This document shows positions 6,556-11,995 of a DNA stretch of 11,995 nucleotides, piece by piece; the stretch's first letter is position 1, and every line of letters begins with the position of its first letter. The notes under the pieces are model-generated. The model made no database searches, had not been told where the DNA came from, and saw only the letters and a program-made list of their open reading frames with translations. Position numbers and translations under genes: made by a program. Source of the stretch: a bacterium (lineage in GTDB: Bacteria > JAHJDO01); assembly GCA_030611945.1 (NCBI GenBank), contig JAUWOV010000056.1, positions 1 through 11,995 on the forward strand, given 5' to 3'.

Positions 6556-6564
6556 TAGCTATTG
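6533..6564 (+). promoter_or_regulatory. Probable antitoxin operator over the -10 box
   Basis: An inverted pair CAATAG (6533-6538) and CTATTG (6559-6564) brackets two tandem 10-bp steps ending in TATCAT (6540-6545, 6550-6555). Ribbon-helix-helix antitoxins typically bind short tandem or inverted repeats over their own promoter. That the antitoxin encoded next binds here is inference. Confidence 0.45.
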
Positions 6565-6576
6565 GAGGTGAAAACC

Positions 6577-6816
6577 ATGGAAAAAGTATTATTGGGGGCG
6601 CGATTGCCTGTGAATCTAATTACAGAATTAAGAAGCTTTTGTAAACCACGCGGGATATTAATAAATCACTTTGTTGCCAAAGCAGTTATAGAAAGACTCA
6701 AAGAGGAAAAAGAAGACGAGGAAGATACTCTTACCATAGAAGCTAGAAAAAATGAATTATCTATGAGCGAGGCTGAATGGAATGGATATCTAAAAGGCAG
6801 AGGGATAAGTGTTTAA
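6577..6816 (+). CDS. Ribbon-helix-helix-type antitoxin (79 aa)
   Basis: The ATG at 6577 has GGAGGTG at 6564-6570, 6 nt upstream, and is preferred over an in-frame TTG at 6562 that lies within that site. The N-terminal half (KVLLGARLPVNLITELRSFC, then a GILINHFVAKAVIERLK helix) fits a ribbon-helix-helix DNA-binding fold: one short beta strand and two helices. The C-terminal half is acidic (KEEKEDEEDTL) and probably disordered until it wraps the toxin, as in RelB-like antitoxins. The stop overlaps the toxin start by 8 nt, the usual coupled antitoxin-first arrangement. Its expected role is to neutralise the RelE-like toxin and repress the shared promoter. The family subtype is not certain. Confidence 0.8.
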   Translation: MEKVLLGARLPVNLITELRSFCKPRGILINHFVAKAVIERLKEEKEDEEDTLTIEARKNELSMSEAEWNGYLKGRGISV

Positions 6817-7069
6817 ACTTGAGGTAAAATCTAGTGTTAAGAAAGATACTAAAAATTTCCCCAAAGAAGATCTACAACGAATTGCAAATGACATCAGATC
6901 GCTCAAGTTTGATCCATTGCCGTCAGGGGCAAAAAAAATAAAAAAAGGCAAAGAAATATATTATAGAATAAGGCAAGGCAATTTTAGAATTGGCTATCGA
7001 TTTAATGCAACCAAAAGATTAATAGAAATTATTTATATTAAACGTAGAAAAGAATCTACTTATAAATGA
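6809..7069 (+). CDS. RelE/ParE-superfamily toxin (86 aa)
   Basis: The start is GTG at 6809, inside the end of the antitoxin gene, with a purine-rich AGAGGG a few bases ahead. The 86-aa basic protein is of normal RelE/ParE length. It shows a helical N-terminal half (KKDTKNFPKEDLQRIANDI), then KKIKKGKEIYYRIRQGNFRIGYRF, here given in parts: KKIKKG (42-47), YYRIRQGNFRIGYRF (51-65), and the final strand IIYIKRRKEST. In RelE relatives these Arg/Lys-rich strands bind mRNA in the ribosomal A site, where the toxin cleaves it. ParE relatives share the fold but poison gyrase, and the sequence does not decide between them. It is about half identical to the truncated toxin at the left edge. mutS follows after 16 nt. 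Confidence 0.85.
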   Translation: MFKLEVKSSVKKDTKNFPKEDLQRIANDIRSLKFDPLPSGAKKIKKGKEIYYRIRQGNFRIGYRFNATKRLIEIIYIKRRKESTYK

Positions 7070-7083
7070 GGGCGCCACGATTC

Positions 7084-7110
7084 TAATGCCAGAACTTACT
7101 CCAATGCTCA
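7084..7110 (+). repeat. Duplicated mutS start region, downstream (functional) copy
   Basis: Partner of 6429-6455, 24 of 27 bases identical, beginning with the same TAATG although no gene ends here. That remnant TA before the ATG is what one expects if the segment was copied from the original mraY-mutS junction. Confidence 0.85.
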
Positions 7111-9719
7111 GGCAGTATCTAGGCATAAAAAAGAACAATAAAAATACTGTCCTTTTCTTCAGGTTAGGGGATTTTTATGAGATGTTCTTTGATGACGCAA
7201 AGCTTGCATCAAAAATTCTTGAAATTACTCTGACTTCCCGCGATGGGGGAGAAGGAAGAAAAATCCCAATGTGCGGCATTCCATATCATGCTGCGGAAAA
7301 CTATATAGCAAAATTAATAAAAAGCGGGCACAAAGTTGCAATCTGTGAACAGGTTGAAGACGCAAAAAAGGCAAAAGGACTTGTTAAAAGGGAAATTGTA
7401 AGAACAATAACTCCAGGCACGGTTCTTTCCAGCTCTATGCTTGATGTAAAGAGCAATAATTATCTCGGGGCGATAGTCTTATCAGACAAAAAGTTTGCGC
7501 TTGCGGTCTCGGATTTATCAACAGGCGAGTTTAAAGCAGCAGAGTTTTCTGATTATATAAAATTCTTAGATGAAGTCCGCCGTGTCAATCCAAAAGAAAT
7601 TATTCTTCAAAATTCCTTAATGGAAAATGAAAAGATTAAAAAAGATATTAGTATATCCTGCTCGGTTTTAACGTCGTATGATGACTGGCATTTTGATAGA
7701 GAAAGCGCAAACAGTGTACTTACTTCTCATTTTAAAACGCAGTCAATGGACGGCTTTGGATGCAGTGACTTTCCCGCTGCAATATGCTGTGGAGGTGCGC
7801 TTCTTGAATACATTAAGGACATACAGCAGATTTCGCCGACACATATAAACGATTTCAAGATATATTCAACGTCAGACTTTATGGTACTGGACAACGCTAC
7901 TCAAAAGAATCTTGAACTTGTTGAAACCATACATGCTCATGAGAAAAAAGGAACATTATTGGATACGTTGGATGCAACTATTACTCCAATGGGAGGCCGT
8001 CTCCTGCGGACCTGGGTTGTACAACCTCTGAGAGACTCAGAAGAGATTAACAGCAGACTTGATGCTGTTAATGAGTTTATAAATTCTGCAGATGTTAATG
8101 ATAAGGTAAGAGCTATCTTCAGAAATATCCTTGATATAGAGAGAATAATCAGCCGTATTAATTGCGGTCTGGCTAATGGGCGTGATCTGATAGGTCTCAG
8201 AGAGTCATTGAAAAAGGTTCCTCAAGTAAAGGGAATAATTAACAAATTCAAGGTACAGATGTTGAAAAATATATGTGAGGACTTGCAGGATGTCTCAGAA
8301 CTGGTTAGTTTACTCGACAAGGCTATTGTTGATGAACCTCCGATCAGCATTCGGGACGGCAATATTATCAAACATGGATTTGATGCTGGTCTTGATGAAA
8401 TAAGACAGATCAGTAAGGGAGGAAAGGACTGGATCAAGTCCCTTCAGGTAGAAGAGATTCGGAGGACAGGAATAAAATCTCTAAAGGTAAGATATAATAA
8501 GGTTTTTGGATACTATATTGAAATTACAAAAACGAACTTAAATATGGTGCCTGATAATTATATCAGAAAACAGACTCTCTTGGGTTGTGAGAGATTTATA
8601 ACTCCGGAGCTGAAGGAGAAAGAAGCGCTTGTTCTTGGCGCAGAAGAGAGAATTAATGAAGCGGAATATAAGATTTTTACTGATGTGCGCAGTCAGGCTG
8701 CATGTGAAACTGTCAGACTTCAAAAAATAGCGCGCGCTATTGGCATGCTGGATGCAGTAAGTTCGTTAGCGCTAATAGCTATTCAAAATAATTATGTAAG
8801 ACCTGAGATTACAGATTCTGATGTTATAGAGATTATTGATGGCAGACATCCTGTTCTTGAGAGGTTGGATATCGGAAGTCAATTTGTTCCGAATGATACA
8901 TATATTGATAATTCCAGCCAGCAGATACTGATAATCACCGGACCGAATATGGCAGGCAAGTCAACTTATATTAGACAGGTTGCTCTCATTGTTCTCATGG
9001 GGCAGATCGGCAGCTTTGTACCTGCAAAAAGCGCAAAGATTGGTACGGTTGATAGAATATTTACCAGAGTCGGCGCATCTGATGAACTGACAAAAGGGCA
9101 GAGTACATTCATGATAGAGATGAATGAGGTAGCGAATATACTCAACAATGCCACTCCGCGCAGTTTAATAATACTTGACGAAGTAGGAAGAGGCACAAGC
9201 ACATTTGATGGTGTCAGCATTGCATGGGCGGTAGCGGAATATATACATAACAACCCAAAAGTCAATGCAAAGACTCTTTTTGCTACTCACTATCATGAAT
9301 TGACTGAACTTACTCTCACATTGGAGAGAGCAAAGAATTATAATGTTTTGGTTAAAGAATGGAATAATGAAGTCATTTTTCTTCATAAGATTGTTGGAGG
9401 CCCAACAGATAAAAGCTATGGCATTCATGTTGCGTCTCTTGCAGGACTGCCAAAAGAACTAATAGAAAGGGCGAAGGATATCCTTGTTAATTTAGAGAAC
9501 GAAACAATCTCTGAACAGGGTCTTCCTAAGTTTGCGCCTTCTATAAAGAAGAATAAAAATAGGGAAATAAAAGAGTCGTCTCAGCTTACATTTTTTGCCC
9601 CGATAGATCATTCTGTTGTAGATGAAATAAAAAATTTGGATACAGAAAACATGACCCCGCTTCAAGCTCTTAAGAAACTTGATGAACTGAGAAAGAAAGT
9701 TAAAAAAGATAAATTTTGA
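7086..9719 (+). CDS. mutS: DNA mismatch repair protein MutS
   Basis: MutS recognises base mismatches and small loops in newly replicated DNA and recruits MutL. The 877-aa length is typical of MutS1. The N-terminal mismatch-reading motif is present as GDFYEMFF (28-35; Phe30-x-Glu32). Connector, lever and clamp domains follow, and the C-terminal ABC-type ATPase has Walker A GPNMAGKST (619-627), signature region GQSTFMIEM, Walker B IILDEVGRGTSTFDG with Asp698-Glu699, and the H-loop ATHYHEL near 733-739. The tail MTPLQALKKLDELRKK matches the conserved C-terminus. The ATG at 7086 has only a weak GAGGG 13 nt upstream. The gene lies 16 nt after the toxin and is in frame and intact. mutL is not in the window. 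Expression is probably from the murF-mraY transcript and/or the TA promoter. Confidence 0.97.
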   Translation: MPELTPMLRQYLGIKKNNKNTVLFFRLGDFYEMFFDDAKLASKILEITLTSRDGGEGRKIPMCGIPYHAAENYIAKLIKSGHKVAICEQVEDAKKAKGLVKREIVRTITPGTVLSSSMLDVKSNNYLGAIVLSDKKFALAVSDLSTGEFKAAEFSDYIKFLDEVRRVNPKEIILQNSLMENEKIKKDISISCSVLTSYDDWHFDRESANSVLTSHFKTQSMDGFGCSDFPAAICCGGALLEYIKDIQQISPTHINDFKIYSTSDFMVLDNATQKNLELVETIHAHEKKGTLLDTLDATITPMGGRLLRTWVVQPLRDSEEINSRLDAVNEFINSADVNDKVRAIFRNILDIERIISRINCGLANGRDLIGLRESLKKVPQVKGIINKFKVQMLKNICEDLQDVSELVSLLDKAIVDEPPISIRDGNIIKHGFDAGLDEIRQISKGGKDWIKSLQVEEIRRTGIKSLKVRYNKVFGYYIEITKTNLNMVPDNYIRKQTLLGCERFITPELKEKEALVLGAEERINEAEYKIFTDVRSQAACETVRLQKIARAIGMLDAVSSLALIAIQNNYVRPEITDSDVIEIIDGRHPVLERLDIGSQFVPNDTYIDNSSQQILIITGPNMAGKSTYIRQVALIVLMGQIGSFVPAKSAKIGTVDRIFTRVGASDELTKGQSTFMIEMNEVANILNNATPRSLIILDEVGRGTSTFDGVSIAWAVAEYIHNNPKVNAKTLFATHYHELTELTLTLERAKNYNVLVKEWNNEVIFLHKIVGGPTDKSYGIHVASLAGLPKELIERAKDILVNLENETISEQGLPKFAPSIKKNKNREIKESSQLTFFAPIDHSVVDEIKNLDTENMTPLQALKKLDELRKKVKKDKF

Positions 9720-9743
9720 ATAATACCAGTTTTCACTAATTTT

Positions 9744-9772
9744 TTGACATTTGGCATGTATGAATCTATACT
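9744..9772 (+). promoter_or_regulatory. Sigma70-type promoter of aroD
   Basis: TTGACA (9744-9749), a 17-bp spacer and TATACT (9767-9772) lie in the mutS-aroD gap, 24 nt before the aroD ATG. Both boxes are near consensus, so aroD is likely transcribed on its own. No intrinsic terminator was seen after mutS. Confidence 0.8.
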
Positions 9773-9796
9773 GTAAAAAGTGAGGCGCAGAAATAG

Positions 9797-10513
9797 ATGA
9801 AGAATAAGGTGTTACTAGAAAATTTAGGGACTAGACCCTATGTCGCAGCAGTGCTTAATAAGGCTTCTATAGAAGCTGCTCAATCAGCCGGGAAGCTTGG
9901 CGCAGACATCCTGGAGCTTCGTGTTGATATGCTGGACTCTTGTTATCGTACCGGAGAAAAAGTAAGCTCTGTTATAAGACAATTAAAGAAAGAAGTTAAA
10001 TTACCCGTCATTCTTACTATACGTTCCTCAAACGAGGGGGGTATGGCGAAAATAGCTGATGGCAGACGTCTTGATATTTTCAGGGAAGCTATTTCAGAAA
10101 CAGATTTAGTAGATATTGAAATTAGTTCAGATCGCATAAATTCTAAGGTGATAGAACTTGCCAAAACACGGAATAAAAAGGTAATTCTTTCTTTTCACAA
10201 TTTTGAGAAGACACCTGCCTTGTCCTACTTGAAAGATCAGGCAGAAAAGGCACGGGATATGGGATGTGATATCCTTAAGATTGCAGCAATGGCAAACAAT
10301 ATGGAAGATGTAAGGAGATTACTGAATTTTTGCTCCATATGGGAAAAAACAAAGATATCTGTTATGTCAATGGGCTATTTGAGCGAAATATCCAGACTAA
10401 CTGGATTCCTGTTTGGTTCTTGTCTTACATATGGATTCATAGAACAACCCGTCGCTTCCGGGCAATTAAGCGTAAAGGATCTGGTTAAATATTATCACAT
10501 CCTTTATTCATAA
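9797..10513 (+). CDS. aroD: 3-dehydroquinate dehydratase, type I
   Basis: This enzyme dehydrates 3-dehydroquinate to 3-dehydroshikimate, the third step of the shikimate pathway, through a Schiff base. The 238-aa protein fits the type I TIM-barrel class. Visible are ELRVD (40-44), TIRSSNEGG (74-82), the general acid/base histidine in SFHNF (His134), the Schiff-base lysine in ILKIAAMAN (Lys161), MGYLSEISRL (192-201) with Arg200, and ASGQLS (220-225) with Gln223. All catalytic residues are kept. GAGG at 9782-9785 is the probable ribosome site, 11 nt from the ATG. The 3' end overlaps the convergent xseA by 10 bp. No other aro gene is adjacent, and there is no fused shikimate dehydrogenase domain as seen in some lineages. 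Confidence 0.95.
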   Translation: MKNKVLLENLGTRPYVAAVLNKASIEAAQSAGKLGADILELRVDMLDSCYRTGEKVSSVIRQLKKEVKLPVILTIRSSNEGGMAKIADGRRLDIFREAISETDLVDIEISSDRINSKVIELAKTRNKKVILSFHNFEKTPALSYLKDQAEKARDMGCDILKIAAMANNMEDVRRLLNFCSIWEKTKISVMSMGYLSEISRLTGFLFGSCLTYGFIEQPVASGQLSVKDLVKYYHILYS

Positions 10514-11664
10514 TTTTTTGCTTTCTCTACCTCACAGATCATCGCGCCTTTTGCGAGCTTGACTTCCACTTTATCATGAGGTTTTACTTTGCGAGTATCG
10601 GTAATTAATGTTCTTTGAGGTAGTTTCAGTGTATAGCTGTATCCTCTTGAAAGAGTAGCAAGAGGGCTGAGCATATTCAGCTTGCCTGAAAGATTACTCG
10701 TTCTCTGTATAGCAAGCTCCAATATATGGGAACAGGTTCTATCCATACTTTCGGAAAAATCGTCAATCTCCTGCTTGTATAAACTTAGGTTGTTTGTAAG
10801 CGCTGAAATGATCCTTGCTTGAAAATCCCTGATTTTTTGAATGATTTGCTTCATCTCCCCAACAACAAGTTCAGCTGCTGCAGATGGAGTTGGCGCGCGC
10901 AGATCCGCAACAAAGTCACTTATTACAAAATCTATTTCATGACCAACTGCGGAAATAACAGGGATATTTGAATTATATATTGCTCTTGCAACAATCTCCT
11001 CATTAAATGCCCACAGATCTTCTATAGACCCACCGCCCCTTCCGACAATCAGAACATCCATGTCCCCCATCTCATTGAACTCATCTATCGCATCAGCTAT
11101 CTCTTCCCCAGCGCCTTCTCCCTGAACCTTGACAGGATTAATGAGAATCTCTACTTGGTGAAAACGTCTGTTAATAACATTAATAATGTCTCTGATCGCG
11201 GCGCCTGTTGGAGAGGTTACAATCCCAATCCTTCTTGGAAACAAAGGAATTGGCTTTTTATGTTCAGGGGCAAAAAGCCCCTCTTTCTGCAGCCTTCTTT
11301 TAAGTTGTTCAAAAGCAAGCTGAAGCTCTCCAATTCCTCGAGGTTGAAGAAGCCCTACAATAAGCTGATAGTCTCCCCTGCGCTGATATACGCTTATATT
11401 TCCAAGAGCCAGCACTTTCAAGCCATCCTCTATCTTGAATTTTATCCTCTGGTTAGCTCCTCTGAAAAACACAGCATTAAGCTGAGACTGCTCATCCTTT
11501 AACGTAAAATAAATGTGGCCTGAAGAAGGCATTCTGCAATTTGATACTTCTCCTTCCACCCACACGCTTGGGAAACTCTCCTCAAGCAGATTCTTTATTT
11601 TTGAAGTAAGCTCGCTTACAGTAAAGATATGCTGTGATTGGGACTCATGATCGTATGTTAACAA
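10504..11664 (-). CDS. xseA: Exodeoxyribonuclease VII large subunit
   Basis: XseA is the catalytic subunit of exonuclease VII, which degrades single-stranded DNA from both ends into short oligonucleotides and acts with the small subunit XseB. The 386-aa protein is shorter than the E. coli enzyme (about 456 aa), mainly in the coiled-coil region. It has an N-terminal OB-fold (FTVSELTSKIKNLLE, then VWVEGEVSNC at 35-44). The catalytic domain shows RRIGIVTSPTGAAIRDI (144-160), VGRGGGSIEDLW (207-218), SAVGHEIDF (238-246) and DLRAPTPSAAAELV (254-267). The conserved C-terminal motif is PLATLSRGYS (334-343). The TTG start at 11662-11664 has AGGAG seven bases ahead (plus-strand 11672-11676) and no in-frame ATG is better placed. 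xseB is not next to it; downstream is convergent aroD, overlapped by 10 bp. Confidence 0.95.
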   Translation of the reverse strand: MLTYDHESQSQHIFTVSELTSKIKNLLEESFPSVWVEGEVSNCRMPSSGHIYFTLKDEQSQLNAVFFRGANQRIKFKIEDGLKVLALGNISVYQRRGDYQLIVGLLQPRGIGELQLAFEQLKRRLQKEGLFAPEHKKPIPLFPRRIGIVTSPTGAAIRDIINVINRRFHQVEILINPVKVQGEGAGEEIADAIDEFNEMGDMDVLIVGRGGGSIEDLWAFNEEIVARAIYNSNIPVISAVGHEIDFVISDFVADLRAPTPSAAAELVVGEMKQIIQKIRDFQARIISALTNNLSLYKQEIDDFSESMDRTCSHILELAIQRTSNLSGKLNMLSPLATLSRGYSYTLKLPQRTLITDTRKVKPHDKVEVKLAKGAMICEVEKAKNYE

Positions 11665-11697
11665 TGAATATCTCCTGAATTGTAAAAGACTTCCAAA

Positions 11698-11706
11698 ATT
11701 ATAACA
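11698..11706 (-). promoter_or_regulatory. Extended -10 promoter of xseA
   Basis: On the minus strand TGTTATAAT is a perfect -10 hexamer (11698-11703) with the TGn extension. There is no good -35 at 17 bp, which extended -10 promoters tolerate. A TTGACA (minus strand, 11711-11716) lies only 7 bp upstream and cannot be its -35. The leader to the TTG start would be about 25 nt. Confidence 0.6.
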
Positions 11707-11773
11707 TAAGTGTCAATATTGTGCTATAAAAACAGGGGTTATTCTATGCACAGCAAGCAAAAAATCCCCTCTA

Positions 11774-11807
11774 TGTCATTGCGAAAGATGAAATCTTGAA
11801 GCAATCT
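11774..11807. repeat. Dispersed 'tgtcattgcga...gaagcaatct' repeat
   Basis: The ends of this 34-nt element match a repeat type I know from many unrelated bacterial genomes (cgtcattgcga ... gaagcaatct). It can fold with outer arms ATTGC/GCAAT and inner arms AAGAT/ATCTT around a GAA loop. It lies 6 nt beyond the stop of the minus-strand gene to the right, a usual intergenic position. Confidence 0.65.
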
Positions 11808-11813
11808 TGTTTT

Positions 11814-11995
11814 TCAGTATTTGCCGTATGTCCTGGCAGTTCCAGCCATTGCGAATATATTTTCATCAGGCGTATCCCTGCCGCACTGGTCACCGGTTGA
11901 GAGGATGAACCCCCCGCCTTTAGCGGCATCGTCAATAGCTTTTTTGCTGGCGGCAATTACATCATCTACCGAACCTCTTAACATCACTTCGGTTG
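11814..11995 (-). CDS. Uroporphyrinogen decarboxylase-family protein, C-terminal end (partial)
   Basis: The minus-strand frame entering from the right edge (first full codon 11993-11991) gives 59 residues and a TGA at 11816-11814. The sequence has LRGSVDDV, then KGGGFILSTGDQCGRDTP (25-42), and then ENIFAMAGTARTYGKY at the end. This glycine-rich GGGFIL strand, a 'DTP-x-EN' turn and a closing 'AR-x-YG-x-Y' helix are the standard C-terminus of the URO-D superfamily. That group includes HemE and the cobalamin/corrinoid methyltransferases of anaerobes (MtaA/MtbA-like, 'uroporphyrinogen-III decarboxylase-like'). The GGGFIL-DTP-EN form is more usual in the methyltransferase-like members, but the part seen cannot settle substrate. 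It is 149 bp upstream of xseA on the same strand. Confidence 0.75.
   Translation of the reverse strand, partial: TEVMLRGSVDDVIAASKKAIDDAAKGGGFILSTGDQCGRDTPDENIFAMAGTARTYGKY

Noticed and set aside
10504-11664. xseA as truncated because it is shorter than the E. coli protein
   Set aside because: All catalytic blocks and the C-terminal SRGYS motif are present and the start has a good ribosome site; shorter forms are common in the family.
11711-11716. TTGACA on the minus strand as the -35 of the xseA promoter
   Set aside because: It is only 7 bp from the TATAAT box; no -10 occurs at the proper distance from it.
11771-11956. Minus-strand open frame with an ATG at 11956
   Set aside because: A different minus-strand frame over the same bases gives an unmistakable URO-D family C-terminus, so this one is a shadow.

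Overview
The window is a stretch of an AT-rich bacterial chromosome. The evidence is peptidoglycan genes (murF, mraY), housekeeping DNA repair genes (mutS, xseA), a shikimate-pathway gene (aroD), Shine-Dalgarno-led starts and sigma70-type promoters. Two small toxin-antitoxin loci, a phage-fibre-like small ORF, dispersed hairpin repeats and a uroporphyrinogen-decarboxylase-family gene end suggest an uncultured, possibly anaerobic lineage. The sequence alone does not fix a phylum. No tRNA, rRNA or CRISPR array was seen.

Layout. Bases 1-310 hold the 3' end of a RelE-like toxin gene and a strong intrinsic terminator. Bases 361-3383 form a compact operon with its own promoter, which lies between two near-identical 20-bp direct repeats. 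It encodes a 77-aa helical protein, a 680-aa GHKL-type ATPase resembling the MORC/MutL/Hsp90 superfamily, and a 209-aa protein of unknown family. Gene gaps are 14 nt and 1 nt. This is the best candidate for an undescribed system, possibly defence against foreign DNA. Bases 3466-3771 encode a 101-aa phage tail-fibre-like protein, followed by a hairpin plus purine-rich repeat.

Bases 3946-6431 are murF and mraY, overlapping by one base (TAATG), an isolated fragment of the division/cell-wall cluster. mraY then runs by another TAATG overlap into what was apparently once the start of mutS. That start reads only 11 codons before it meets a second copy of the hairpin/purine-rich repeat. A RelBE-like toxin-antitoxin cassette with its own promoter follows, and the real mutS begins at 7086 with a second copy of the same 27-bp start region (24/27 identical). 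The simplest reading is that a repeat-plus-TA segment entered the mraY-mutS junction and the mutS start was duplicated, leaving mutS intact but placed behind the TA promoter.

Bases 9744-10513 are aroD with a near-consensus promoter of its own. It converges on, and overlaps by 10 bp, the minus-strand xseA (10504-11664), which has a TTG start and an extended -10 promoter. The right edge carries a dispersed 'tgtcattgcga...gaagcaatct' type repeat and the C-terminal 59 codons of a uroporphyrinogen decarboxylase-family protein on the minus strand.

The cell-wall, repair and shikimate genes are ordinary core genes. The TA loci, the repeats, the fibre-like ORF and the GHKL operon look like accessory DNA inserted among them.
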